Of a DNA stretch of 64,000 bases, positions 1 through 12,214 are shown one piece after another. The notes below the pieces were generated by a model. The model was not told the DNA's origin. It saw only the letters and a list, made by a program, of their open reading frames with translations, and ran no database searches. Position 1 is the stretch's first letter. Each line of letters starts with the position of its first letter. This DNA is from Fomitopsis serialis (Eukaryota; Basidiomycota; Agaricomycetes; Polyporales; Fomitopsidaceae), in NCBI RefSeq assembly GCF_022376445.1, contig NW_025954975.1, positions 62,001 to 126,000 on the forward strand, written 5' to 3'. The translations under genes were made by a program, and so were the position numbers.

Positions 1-62
1 CATCGGAGGCGAGTGAGGGCAGCCAGCCGCGATGGGTTGACGGCGGAGGCAACGGCGGCCAT
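1..62 (-). CDS. possible 5' end of a gene leaving the left edge
   Basis: On the minus strand an ATG at 62-60 opens a frame that stays open to the window edge. Its 20 residues begin MAAVASAVNP and contain arginine, alanine and leucine but no acidic residue, as in a mitochondrial presequence. It would be divergent from the SUV3 gene. The evidence is only a short open frame and its composition, so it may not be a gene. No product can be named. Confidence 0.3.
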   Translation of the reverse strand, partial: MAAVASAVNPSRLAALTRLR

Positions 63-295
63 GAGTGCTGCCAACAAGTCGTGAGCAGGAGCGTGACGGC
101 GCTACGATCGCGCGGGTGCGCGCAGAAGCGCCCACACGCGCAAATTATCGACCATACTGGCTACGGTGGCACTGACTGCCAGACTCTCATGTCGGCCTGT
201 CTCGCTGGCCTATCTCGCAACTGCACTCTGTTTCTGGACTTCTAGGGCAGTGCAGCACCGGAGCTTAAGCCGAATCCCAGTTTGCACTGGGCGGT

Positions 296-2781
296 ATGAA
301 CAGACTCGGCTACACGATATGTTTTCGCTGTCACCATGACCTTCTCCGACCTAGCTCTGTTGTACAGAGGGTATTCAGCCGAGGCCACAGTGTTAGAGCC
401 TCCAAAGACAGACTGCCTACAAGACCCGCAGCGTTTCCGCATGCGTCTCACTTCGGTTCCCCGCCATCCAAGAAACCACAGCACCACCCCCTCAGTCACA
501 TCTCGTCTCGCCTGGCAGCGTCGAGGGCCACCTCGCAGACCGTGTCAAGCAATGGGTCGGCGAGAAACGCTTGGCGTACAGGCTGGAGAGTTTTGGATTT
601 GCGCAGGACGACATCGGACGAATGCTCGCCTGCTTCGCCGCTGCCGTGAAGAAGAACATGGTCATTTCTGCTCTCGACTACGACGACGAACAGTTGGCAC
701 GGATCGCGGACGACCTCTCGCAGCCTGCGATCGAGAAGTCCGACATGCTCGACAGGTGGTTGACGAGGCTGCTCTTCGAGTGGGCGCACAACTCGGCAGG
801 GCAGGCCGCGCTCGAGGACGTTGTCGCCCCTCTCACCATCACAAAGCTCTCCGAGTTGTTCGAAGCTGCGGACTTGTCCAAGCCCGCCTCGGTCTTCTCT
901 ATCACGCGTTCTTCCCATCCGCGTAAGATCGTCATGCACGTTGGTCCGACCAACAGCGGGAAGACACATAACGCTCTCAGGGCGTTGGCCGCGGCGAGGA
1001 CGGGTGCATATGCTGGGCCTTTGCGATTGCTGGCCCACGAAATCTGGGAACGGTTGAACAAGGGTCAAATCATTCCAGCTGGTGCGGAGGTCAACAAGGA
1101 AGAGGTGGACGAGGACCCCTCGAGCACCTTTGATGTCGGTTCCCAGCCAGTCATTCGGAAAAGCGGCGACGGGAGGTACGCGAGGGCGTGCAATCTGGTC
1201 ACGGGCGATGAGCAGAAGATTGTCGATGAACACGCAACTCTTCTGAGCTGTACCGTGGAGATGATACCTACCTCGCAAAGATACGATGTCGCGGTCATCG
1301 ACGAAATCCAGCTGCTAGGCGACACTGAGCGCGGCGGCGCCTGGCTTCGCGCCCTGCTTGGTGTGAATGCCGCGGAGGTGCATCTCTGTGGCGAGGAGAC
1401 AGCTGTCCCACTCGTTCAAAGACTGCTCCAAGACACTGGTGACGAAGTGGTGGTCAACCGTTACCAGCGCCTCACCCCCCTCCGAGTGGAGACCGAAAGC
1501 CTCCACGGCGATCTGAGCAAGGTCAAGAAGGGTGATTGCGTTGTAGCTTTTTCTCGGAAACAAATCTTCGCCCTCAAGCAGCGAATCGAGGAGTCGACCG
1601 GAATGCAGTGTGCGGTCGCATACGGCCGTCTGCCTCCGGAGATACGCAGCGAACAGGCTGCCTTGTTTAACCAGCAAGGTAGTGGGTATGACGTGTTGGT
1701 GGGTAGTGACGCCATCGGAATGGGTCTGAACCTGTGTGTTTTTAGTCGTTGTCTATGCAGCGAGAAGCTAATGTCTCGACTCAGGAAGATCAAACGCATC
1801 GTACTCGAAGCAGCTAGCAAATGGGATGGTGTCCGACGAAGGCCACTATCAATCTCTCAAATAAAGCAAATTTCTGGTCGCGCAGGACGGTACGGTCTGC
1901 ACGGTGATGAGAATCTTGGCGGCTTCGTCACGACACTGCACCAAACTGACCTGGCCGATGTTCGCCGTGCCATCGCGGCGCCGATCACGCACCTCAAGCA
2001 GGCTCGCATCTCACCGCTTGGGCATGTCTTCGAGGCGGTGGCCACTGCGCTCCCGCAAGACGCTGCGGCGATAACAATCGTGGACGTGCTGTACTACGCG
2101 GCGAAGCTGCCCCCCACTTGCGAGCTCGAGGACGTGCGCAAACTGCGCTTCAGACTCGACTTCTTGGGCGACCTACAGGCGGACCTGACTATGAATGACC
2201 AGGTTCTCCTCCAGCTCGCGCCCGTGCCCGTCTCTGATGTGGCTGCCCAAACGGCCTTCCGCGCCTTGTCGCGCATGTACTGCGACGACTTCCATGTCGG
2301 CTTGAAGGATGTCCTGCGGGAAGCGGACCTTCTCGAGGACTTCGAATCCGCAGTGCGCGCCGTAACGGAGAACGACTCAGCCGCCGACCAGCAAAATGCG
2401 CTCCAGACGTTGGAGTCGGTGCACAAAATCATCGTCGTGTACTTGTGGCTGTCCTACCGTGCTCCGGTCGCGTTTATTGAACAGGACGAGGCGTTCAAGT
2501 TGAGAGACATCGCAGAGCAGAGCATGCAGAAATGCCTGGAGCTTCTCAGCGCTGTCAAGGGCAAAGTATCGCGTCCGAAACGTCTCGTGCGCGGAGACGC
2601 AGTCAAGTACAAGCCCGGAAGTACCGTCCGCGATGAGGCCCTTCAGAAGCGAGCCGAGCGTCTCGAGCATGGCAATAGTCGTAAGCCAACATTCTTCACT
2701 ATATGTCCATAGGATTGATCCCATATCGCAGTGCGGGATCCATACGGTCTGAAGCCAGCAAGCCGCGACGGGCGCAAGTAG
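296..2781 (+). CDS. SUV3: SUV3-like mitochondrial ATP-dependent RNA helicase
   Basis: SUV3 is the DExH helicase of the mitochondrial RNA degradosome, unwinding RNA for turnover in the matrix. From the in-frame ATG at 571, Walker A GPTNSGKT lies near residues 125-132, the DEIQ box near 243, and GSDAIGMGLNL and QISGRAGRYG match the later helicase motifs. Two introns fit: 1734-1784 (51 bp, in frame, interrupting the conserved GMGLNL/RIV segment) and 2681-2731, giving a basic tail that stops at 2779-2781. Exons from 571 total 702 codons. Coding similarity continues upstream of 571. The ATG at 296 opens an Arg/Ser-rich, presequence-like leader in another frame, so either an intron or a one-base error near 485-535 joins them. 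The 5' end is therefore uncertain, the family is not. Confidence 0.9.
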
Positions 2782-2982
2782 GCTGAAGTGACGGAACCAC
2801 GTGAGCGCGTCACGGCATCGGCCGTGGTTGGCTTTGCCCGTCTCGCGCCCCGCAGAACGCGCCCGCCTCCTCTCTCTACCATACTATTCGTTTAATCCGT
2901 CCTCCGCGCTCCCAGACAGGCTGGTCCGACGTCTACCGCACTCAAAACTACCCTATTCTACCGGCCTCATCCCCCGTGCAAA

Positions 2983-3513
2983 ATGCCTTCCCTCAAGTCT
3001 TCGTTCCTCGCCGTATTGCTCCTCGCGCCCTTGGTCCATTCCTCTCCCGTCATACCCACCGCACTCCCGGCGCACACGCCCTGGCGGCTCCGCAACGACC
3101 CTGAAACCCTCCTCGGGCGGCGCTACGTCGTGCAGAACCACGCCCCCGCCGCCGCTCCGGACAGCGCGGACAACGAGGACCCGCCGCCCCCGCGCTCGCA
3201 CGCGCAGCACCAAACCAAATCGTCCAAACGCAGCGCGCGCTTCGCAAAGTACCTCGCCGAACGCGCCGCCACGAACGAGCGCATCCAGACGCCCGGCGGG
3301 ACGGTGGTGAACGACGTGTCGAACGTCGGCTCGGGTTCGTCGGGCACGAAGGTTACGAAGGCTGGGGATACCGAGCTGGAGGAGATGCCCTCGTCGTACA
3401 GCCCGTACAACACGGCGGTGACGATTGTCCCGAGGCCGAGCGGGACGGCGCACGCGAAGGCGGCTGACAAGGCGAAGAACAAGAGCACTACGACGCACGG
3501 GAAGGCTGTCTAG
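2983..3513 (+). CDS. small secreted protein, unrecognised
   Basis: This intronless frame of 176 codons starts at the ATG at 2983. Its first 20 residues form a clear signal peptide (a Lys, then a hydrophobic core LAVLLLAPLVHS), with likely cleavage before SPVIP. The mature part is rich in Ala, Pro, Ser and charged residues, contains a PPPPR stretch and a basic central segment, and has no cysteine, so it is not a disulfide-rich effector. I recognise no domain. It lies about 200 bp after SUV3 on the same strand, with its own leader. The signal peptide is the only functional clue. Confidence 0.6.
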   Translation: MPSLKSSFLAVLLLAPLVHSSPVIPTALPAHTPWRLRNDPETLLGRRYVVQNHAPAAAPDSADNEDPPPPRSHAQHQTKSSKRSARFAKYLAERAATNERIQTPGGTVVNDVSNVGSGSSGTKVTKAGDTELEEMPSSYSPYNTAVTIVPRPSGTAHAKAADKAKNKSTTTHGKAV

Positions 3514-3916
3514 GCGGGAGGAGGGCGCGGATCGCAGTGACTCTGGGAGTTCAGCGGACGGCGCGTTTCGGACGTGACATACATAGAGCATACACTACAC
3601 AGGTCCCATTCGTACATGTAGCTATAGTCCTGATAATCACACCACTTGGAACGGTTCTTGCGCCGTAGCGAGAGCACGGTACTGATCCCGGTGCGCGACT
3701 GTGATGAAGCCCTTATGCGGGGCGACATTCTGCGCAGGGGCTAAGTTACCCGCCGGGAGGGAGGCACCGTTGAACCATGTTGAGACTGGAACTGAGGCGT
3801 GAGGGTCGCAGAGGGAGCGATGTTCCATGCGGGCGGGCAGCATACATGCCCGCATATAGCCCATTGAGCACGGCGCACTCCCGAGCCCAGACGTCAAACG
3901 TCCTAGGACCGAGAAG
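3514..3916. other. intergenic, convergent 3' ends
   Basis: This holds the 3' flanks of the secreted-protein gene and of the convergent gene at 3917-4751. I see no open frame with family similarity and no repeat. Confidence 0.6.
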
Positions 3917-4751
3917 CTAGCACGTCTCTGCCATCCTATGAGGGTCGACAGGCATCGACCCATCCAACGAACCCATCTCGCCCAGCGTCCGCGCAAAGAG
4001 GTCGTTGAAGCCCATCTGCAGCCCCATCGTCTCCAGCGCGGCCTGGAAGTTCTGGTCGGTCGCGTCGATGTCTGCTAGCCACTCCTCCATGCGGTTCGTG
4101 CCCCCGATGAGGATGCTCCGGAGGCGCGTGCGGTCGGTCTGGTTACGGACGGCGTCCCGCCGACACTGCCCGGGCCTACACTGTTCGTTCCGCCGCCTGT
4201 GTTCGGGCTGGAAGAGGTGTCGACATCGACGCCTGCATGTGCGACGGAGTCCCATGCTTGGCCCCACAGGACGGTGAGCCATCCTTTGTCAAGATCGTCT
4301 AGCCATTGGAGGAGTTGGGGGAGCGTGTCGACGTCGGGTCTGTAGCCCGCGATAGACTCCAGGACTTCGCCCGTCAGCCGGAGAAGGAGAGACGTGCGCA
4401 AGGACGCGGATGGACCCGCGGGCGGTATCTGGAGGACGAGCGCGAGGAGTGGGTGCACCGCAGTCAGGTAGGAAGCGAGGGTGGGCAGCGTAGACGAGGG
4501 ATGTGAGCTGCAACATGGTAAGTGGTGGGATGTGGGATGTGGAGGAGGGCGTACCGCTTTTTGTAATTGCGGGTGATTTCGAGGAGGTGGTCTTCGAGGT
4601 AGTCGACGAGCTTGCGCTCCTGGCTGGGCGAGAGTCTGTGGGCTGTGAACGTTGCAGAGCCATCACTGTCCAAGTGGTCGTTCAAGTTGTGTGTGTGGAT
4701 AGACTCTGTCGACTCAAAGGTGGGATAATGGATCTCTGCAGCATTCTCCAT
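3917..4751 (-). CDS. unrecognised three-exon fungal protein, 248 aa
   Basis: The ATG is at 4751 (protein starts MENAAEIHYP). Exons 4751-4555, 4507-4180 and 4138-3917 are separated by introns of 47 and 41 bp, and their 747 nt make exactly 249 codons, which supports the model. The N-terminal part carries a charged helix (RKLVDYLEDHLLEITRNYKK). The centre is leucine-rich and helical, with paired Trp (QWLDDLDKGWLTVLWGQAW). A Gly/Ser/Thr linker follows, then a final helix with NRMEEWLADIDATDQNF. It looks like a soluble, mostly helical protein. I have seen similar fungal hypothetical proteins but cannot name the family. Intron 2 is short and could be placed slightly differently. Confidence 0.6.
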
Positions 4752-6152
4752 TCTGGTGAGATATACAGTTCACAGTGAGCCTGAGTTTAGGTCGTGGCCT
4801 TCGCAGTGCCAGTAGCCAGATGTGCGAGCGAGCGATGTAAGGAGTGTCTCGAGCGAGACGCCCTACCCTCCCTAGTCGCGTAGCGCGCCGCGCGGGACGG
4901 AGTAATGAAACGCGTGACGTCATGCCAGAATGCCTCTTCTCCCGCAACCTGTTCCCGGATCCCTTGCGCAATGTGAGCAACTTAGCAGTAGATTGGCCTC
5001 TACAGCGGCCAGATCAAGCGGAACGAGTCCAAAGACTCAACATCAATTGGCAGAGTCGATAAGCAGGTCTAGTACTAGCACTAGGAGTAAGTGTAGCATA
5101 CTTGCAGTACGCATAGTACGAGCTCCCCTCAGAACTAGTCCTGACACAAAAACAGTATCCTTCATGATGTCAGTCCATGCTAGGACATCTCAAGTATGCT
5201 TTCCAGTGATCAGAATATCCTCGGTGTCGCACTCAGGCTCTGCCTCCCAACCCGCCCTCCGTCTCGACTGGCGTGCAGCGCGTCACTGACGCGTCTGGTG
5301 TATCTGGAGTCCTGAACGGGGAGTGGTCTGATGGGTACAACAGTGCCTCGCATTAGACATGAATCCACTTGCTTGATAGCTCGTGTCTGAACCGTCTGTA
5401 TAGGGCATTTCAGACGGGTTTGGACGGGATTAAACAGTCCAGCGGATTTGCTGATTAGTACTGCAACTCGTCTGCTCACTTTGGACATTGGACAAAATCT
5501 AACGCGAAGAATACAGGGATAAGCACAGATAATGTGCAGAATGATGAATGTACCTATCGAGCGACCTCCGAGTTCGTTACGACCCCCTGCAGCTCACCGT
5601 ATAGACTGCGTCGATGTCACGGTGTCAGCGGACATTGAGGAAGTGCACCCCTGGCTGGAAGAAGATCGTCAAAAATATACTGATGTCCTGGAATGTAAGA
5701 ATAGCATCGAAACTGCCTACCGGTACCGTTCTAGGAGCACTGCACGATGCTCCGTGGTGTGAAGGCCCGCAACCCTGAGGAGGTGGGTGAACACGCAGCA
5801 AACCTCAGGCTTCACTGACATGAAGAGTCTGGATGGTCTTTAAGTGCCCTATAATTCTTGTCATGGCTGTCAGAAGTATGTGTCGTGAGATTAGACAGTC
5901 GCGGAGGTGAAGCTTGTGAGTGAGAGAGCCTGAAGGACCACGTCCAGAGTCCACACAAGATTCCATTTCTGGGTTATTGCTCTGTCACGTGAGCAAGAAT
6001 GATCATACCACTTGCCCGGGCAGTGGCTGCTTAAAGCCCGCTTCAGCTTAGCTCTCATCTGGCACTGGTGTTGACACTGACAGCAGTCACTGTCTTACTG
6101 TCTTTCATCACAAAACAAGTCGAGGGCTACTGGGTATCCTACAGCACTACCT
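4752..6152. other. intergenic region, 1.4 kb
   Basis: Short frames only, none with recognisable similarity. The right part is presumably the promoter of the GH5 gene and contains a palindromic CACGTG E-box at 5986-5991, about 165 bp upstream of its ATG. Confidence 0.5.
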
Positions 6153-8856
6153 ATGCCTAGAGTTCCCTCTGTGTCGCCGGCGACCGGTAACCCCACGCCC
6201 TCTCACTTCATCCATACCCTCGACAGTCACTTCGTCGACAATGCCGGGAGAACAATCTTGCTGAGAGGGGTCAACCTTTCCGGCGATAACAAAGCACCAG
6301 TTGATTGCCCCTCATATATCCTCAACGGTTTCTGGGAGACTGGAGAGAACGGCGACTATGACTTTCTTGGCAGACCATTGAATCTCGAGGACGGCTCAGC
6401 CGACGTACACCTTGCGCGATTGAGAGGGTGGGGCTTCAATATGCTGAGATATGTTGTCACTTGGGAAGCATTAGAGCATGCTGGGCCGTGAGTGAGCTTC
6501 CTGCTGCGCATTTGGACCCGCGTCTCAATGATCGACCAGCGGCAAATACGACTATGAATTCATGGATTACACCGTCCGCGTCCTGCGGAAATGCAAAGAC
6601 CATGGATTCAAGGTGTACATGGATCCACATCAAGACATTGTCAGTGACCATCGGTTGCACCGTGCCCTTCACTCAAATATCTTCTATTTAGTGGTCACGC
6701 TTCTCCGGAGGCTCTGGCGCACCATACTGGACACTTCCTGCGTGTGGATTTGATCCCCGGCACTTCAGTCCAACGCAATCGGCTATCGTTCATGCCGAGT
6801 ACCCCAGCCCCTCGTCTCCAAAGCCTGTCGAATTGCCAGCGATGATTTGGAGTACGAATTATGGGCGTCTCGCATCACAGACGCTCTTCACGCTCTTCTT
6901 TGCGGGCAGGCAGTACGCCCCGCAATGCATCCTTGACGGACAAAACATACAGGAGTATCTTCAGTCACACTATGTCGCGGCATTCGGTGCGCTGGCCGAC
7001 CGGATCCGCGACGCGGGTGACCTGCTCGACGAATGCGTGATCGGTTGGGACAGTATGAACGAGCCGTACGAGGGTTTCTGCGGGTACGATGACCTGAACA
7101 CGGTACCAACGAAGCAGACGTCCACACTCAAGAAGGGCACGTACCCTACGCCCGCACAGTCGCTCCGCTTGGGCATGGGCCAGGCGCAGACGGTAGACAA
7201 GTGGAAATTCGGCAGCATGGGCCCCTCGCGCGATGGCTCGGAGACCGTTGACCCCAAAGGCGTTGCTGTGTGGATCAGCCCGGAGAGCGAGCCGAACGGC
7301 GTGCATCCGCACTGGGGCTGGCGGCGGGACCCGCGTGGCAGCTGGGCACATGCATATGGGCTCTCCATGGAGTGTGGGACGTCGATTCTGGCGAGGTCCT
7401 CCAGCCGAACTACTTCAGCACACCGGACAGCGAGCGCGTTCCGCACTTCATCCAAACGCACTGGCTCGAACATTGGCAAACGTTTTCCGCACGCATACGC
7501 CAGTCACATCCAGAGGCGATTATGTTCGTCGCGCCTCCCGTGTTCGCACAACCCCCGTCCATCGCCGATGAGCAGCTCAAAGGGCGCTGCTGCTACTCCG
7601 CTCACTACTACGATGGACTCACGCTCGTGAGCAGACACTGGAACTGGTTCAACGCCGATGCGCTGGGCCTCCTCAGAGGGAAGTACTCCTCGACGCTGCC
7701 TGCAGTCCGGATCGGCGAGAGCGCGATCCGGAAATGCATCCAGGAACAGCTGGGCGTGCTGAAGGCCGACGCGCCCATCCTCGGCCCGTACCCGACGATC
7801 ATCGGCGAGATCGGCATCCCGTACGACATGGACAGCAAGAAGGCGTACGGCTACACGGACGACGGGAAGTACAAGGGCGACTACTCCAGCCAGCAGAAGG
7901 CCCTGGACGCGAGCCTGAACGCCGCGGACGGGCCGAACGCGCTGAACTACACCATCTGGAACTACTGCCCGGACAACTCGCACATGTGGGGCGACGGGTG
8001 GAACATGGAGGACCTGAGCCTCTGGAGCCCGGACGACCTGCGCTCGCGTGAGGGCCCAAAGATGGAGCTGAGCGACGCGTCGTCCGCGGTGCTCTTAAAG
8101 AAGGGGCCGAACGTCTCCGCGCGCAGCGCCGCGGCCTCGTCGCTGTCCTTGGCCACGCTGGCTGCTGGCTCAGAGGATGAGACCCTGCGGGTCAGCTATG
8201 AAGCGGCGGCCTTGCGTTGGGAGAACGCGTTTGACTTCCTGACGGACGGTGCACGGGCGGTCAAGGCGTTCTGCCGCCCATACCCCGTCGCCGTCGTCGG
8301 CGTGCCGAAGGACATCCAGTTCAACATCGCCAAGGCAGAGTTCACGCTCACCGTCCGTGTCCGACCAGAAGATGCCCCCTCGCCGGAGCGTCTGGGCGCG
8401 CGGTCTGAGCTGGCCACGGAGATATATGTCCCTCTCGTTCACTACGCCGGCGACAAGCTTGTGTCCCGCTACGCAGAGCAGACCTGCGACACACCGAGCA
8501 CCCTCACGAGCGACGACGCCCTGTCCAAGGAGCCGACTCCGTTCGCATCGCGGAATGCGTCGACCGCAAACCTGTCAGTGCAGGCGTCATCGACGTCTAC
8601 CTACGACCGGCTGTTCTCCCCCTCGGCTATACCCTTAGCGCTTTCGGTCGAGGCATCTGCTGGTCGCTGGGATGTCGACGGTCAGACATTACAGTGGTGG
8701 TACCCGGTACCGGGTGATGGCGAAGCAGATCGTGAGTATACTATCACAATTCGGCGGGCTGGCGGTGCGATCAAGACTGCTGAGGAGGTGCAAAGTACGC
8801 GTAGTCTGTGGGACGATTGTTGCTCCTTCTTGAAGAGGTGTTGTGTTGTGATGTGA
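6153..8856 (+). CDS. GH5 (subfamily 12-like) steryl-/ceramide-glucosidase with C-terminal CaaX
   Basis: It resembles fungal EGCrP/EGH1 enzymes, which hydrolyse ergosteryl beta-glucoside or glucosylceramide. Introns 6488-6539 and 6640-6691 join the exons in phase. [13 protein letters not shown] and [15 protein letters not shown] are typical of the N-terminal barrel. [10 protein letters not shown] holds the acid/base glutamate and [10 protein letters not shown] the nucleophile. A C-terminal beta-sandwich-like region follows. The frame breaks near 7330-7337: GWRRDP is read in one frame and [12 protein letters not shown] in the next, with no room for an intron, so one base appears to be missing. 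There is no signal peptide. The protein ends LKRCCVVM, a CaaX box (CVVM) with an adjacent Cys, suggesting farnesylation and perhaps palmitoylation at a cytoplasmic membrane face. Substrate choice between sterol glucoside and glucosylceramide is unresolved. Confidence 0.85.
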
Positions 8857-11800
8857 GTCCTGCCGCCATTGTTGCTATCGCTTTGCGTCCGGATTGGAAC
8901 GATTGTCATTTTGTACTATATCATCCTGGATTGTAACAGATACTGCGAACACACGGACCTTTTGATCATTCGTTACTAACATGTCCTCGGCGTGCGCGGT
9001 CTCGGAGGTAGTGGACAGTGTTATAGGAGCATGCGGAGCCGCAGATGATTGTGTACTGCATAACGGCTGAAATATGATCTCAGCATGTAAGGTATGTAAG
9101 TATATAAAGTTGACCGTGACAGGTCAGAGCCTCGGTGCAGAATTCAGAGCAACATGACAGGTTCGAAGGCGATGTATACACTACGAAGGTAGATCCAGGA
9201 GCAGGCTAATATGTACATGATAGTTCTGGCAATCAGCATACGATACGTATAAATGAAGATACTGTCATCATAGTCATCAAGGTGCTTGGACATGGGCTTC
9301 AATCTCTGATCGCCATACGTTACCATCGTGAACGATGGAGACAAGCCATAGGTCTTGCAAACGTATTCCTGGCCCGTGGTCGTTGATAGCCCACCGCTGG
9401 TTACTACGACCTGATGGTCGTGTATGACGCTACTCACCGCAATCAGCACGTCGTCTCTACATACACAAATGAGGTGACCCACCCGCGTAATATACTGTAC
9501 AAATGTTCTAATCTGCCGGCAGACAGCCCATGCCAAACGGCCTCGACTGATAAACAAGCCATTCTCTTGGACGACGATATAACGGCCGCTCCGATCATAG
9601 CCCGGCCACTGCGGAAAACTATGTTATAAATCGCCACTGAGCGATATGGAGCCTACGCACAGTCATGACATGGTGGATTTGGCGAACGCCTGTGCGCTCC
9701 AGGACGCGATCCTCACTGGCGTCGAGCTGAGCATTGTAGCTCAGTACGTCGCACACGCGAATACCAAGGGAGCCGCGGACCTCAAATTGGACTACGTCGG
9801 ATCGTCGAGCGTGAGGGGGCCGTGGTGTCTGCGGGACACGTACGCGGGGTGTCTCGAGCGGAGGCAGGGGCGGCAGCAGCAGATCCGGCGATGTCGGAAG
9901 ACTCCCGGTGAACGCCGTGGACGGAGATGGTGTCGCTCTATGGAAATAGAGGGTATCAGGCCACCGATGAAAATGGGTGATGACATAACAACTCACGGTG
10001 ACAAAGACAGCAAGCTGTAGTTGGGCGAGCTACTTGGCGCACGCAGATTTGGCTGAGGATAAGCCTGCGCGGCCTCCGGGCACGGAGGCGGAATCCATCC
10101 ACCGCCGCCGAATGCGAAAAGTTGACTAGCTGAGTGCTCGGAAGGACTATAGATTGCATACGGTTGCTGAGTATTCTGGTCAGGTGTCAGTTGGAGAACA
10201 ATAAGCCAACAATTGTGACGATGCTCACTTGGTATGCAGGGACCTCCTCGAAGCCACGGAGGTCCCAAGGGAACTCGGCATGAGGGTCATAACCAATTGC
10301 TAGCTGGTTATTGCTTTGCGAGCCCCACATCCCGAGGGACAGCGTAGTTGTCTACATTGGACGGATGACTGGTCACCTCTTATGTATTGGGCGGATGCGA
10401 GGGACAGGCGTGCGGGGGGCGGTGCGATGAGTCGATGTGCGGAACTCTAGAGAGGAACTTGTGCCGGTACACGCATCGCTGAGTCCAGCAATGCCGACAG
10501 AGGTTAGTGTTGCGGTCTGCCCCAGCGGACTGTGTCCACGAGCCCAACACGAGGGAGAGACGCGTTGACACATTCACTTTCGAAGACACAGCCGACTACA
10601 GTAGCAGATTCGCTGCGGGTAATGGGAATCCGGAGCCTCGGACGTCATCTCGATGCGTGCGGGGGCAGCGGAATGACATATCTGCTGTGCTCCCAAACGT
10701 GGAGGGTGAAGTTATACGAGCCTAGCCATGACCTTTTCTGGCAATAACCAGATTCTACCCGCACGATAGCCGATGGCAAGAAAGTGAGTGAAGCGTTAAT
10801 TCAATGCCAGGTTAGTAGAAGTGAGCGAGGAGATCACAGCTTATCTGTAAATGCTGTGCAATGGGCTTCTGCGATGACTGCGCGCTTAGCATGCGGCTGC
10901 TTTGAGCTTGTCTTGGACCTTGTTAAAGCTTTGTCAAGTCTGCGGATAGAGGGAAGCTGCTATGATAGTTCTGAGTACAAAGGCGATCCGGACAATGACA
11001 CCAGAAATGACGAGCAGACACGAAAGACCAACACAAAATCACCGACATACCATCGGGAAAATGACACGGAGCGGTGCGACTTCGCGCGATTGGCGCTAGC
11101 AGAATGGTATCTCGTGCCACACCCCGGACTGACCCCGGGTGCGTACACAGCCAGCTTCGTTATAGAATGTACGCCGAAATAGCGTGGCTGCACCGGTGAG
11201 GTCGCTCATGTTGGGGCGGGCCGCGGCCACATTAAGCTAAATTGAGGCCGGGCAATCGATGGAGCCCGTAGTCGTTCCTCAAATCTGACACAAGTCAAGT
11301 AAGCAGACAAATCTAGGCAAAGATCGCGAAGGCGTACACAGAGCTCTGCGGGTGCGCGTCCGTTGTATGTCCGCAACATATGCCACTCGGGGTTGTGCAA
11401 CCAGTAGGACCGCACGGGCAACTCGAACCGCAGTTGGGAGATGATGGTACCCATAAACGCTAACAGAGTTCAACATATCGCGCCATCAAGGGTCACGGAG
11501 GTGATGAACCACCCATAGTTGAGATCTGAGGACTCATCAGAGATCGTCAACACAAAACAATCTTATGGGAGCCACTCACCCGCTGACTGACATCGACTCA
11601 TGGCCAGACACATCAGACCCTTGCAAGTATGAGTTTTTCGAGGATATCCAGCTCCGTGTGGCCGCGACGACGATGCCGGCATCAGTCGGTGCTCCGTGTG
11701 CTTTCAAGGCCCTGTGTGTCCCCAGACGCAGAATTGGTCAGTTGGCTGGGCACACGCAGGGCACGCGATTCTCTGAACAGCAAATTAAGCAAGAAATTCT

Positions 11801-12214
11801 GATCAGAACGACACAAGCATTTGGCGGTGCTGAACAACTGCGTATGGTACGTACGCACGCTTCGTCGTGGCTGTACGAGATTGAAGCTGGATAGACGCGC
11901 GCCTTCGAAGAGGAGGTTAGTACGGAGGAGACGCCCGGGGTCTGTCGTGGCGCTCGTAACGAGCATTCGGTGAGGGAAGCACCGGGTTGACACCCGGAAC
12001 ATACAGTTGGCCTGGCCGCAGTGATCGAGTTATTAGTGGGCTGATGGAATGTCGTCGCTGTTACCACGGAAAGGGTTCTCAGTATGCCATCCGTTTTGCA
12101 AAGGAACAATTGCCTGCAGCAGACAATTGGCCAGAATTGACGATGGGAGCACAGGTATTAACGTGAACGTACACGAGGTTTCCTTCCAAATAGTGGTTCG
12201 TACAATCATGAGAA
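8857..12214. other. gene-poor region, 3.4 kb
   Basis: Several frames of 60-140 codons exist on both strands (for example 9144-9557 minus and 10784-11182 plus), but none shows a domain, a consistent exon chain or coding-like composition I can defend. There is no transposase, reverse transcriptase or long repeat that I can see. Decayed sequence is possible. Confidence 0.5.

Noticed and set aside
496..1278. 260-codon minus-strand frame opposite the SUV3 helicase
   Set aside because: It is antisense to conserved helicase motifs and shows no family features of its own.
7301..7341. A 41-bp GT-AG intron that would repair the GH5 frame
   Set aside because: It would remove [11 protein letters not shown], which is conserved in the family, so a missing base is the better explanation.
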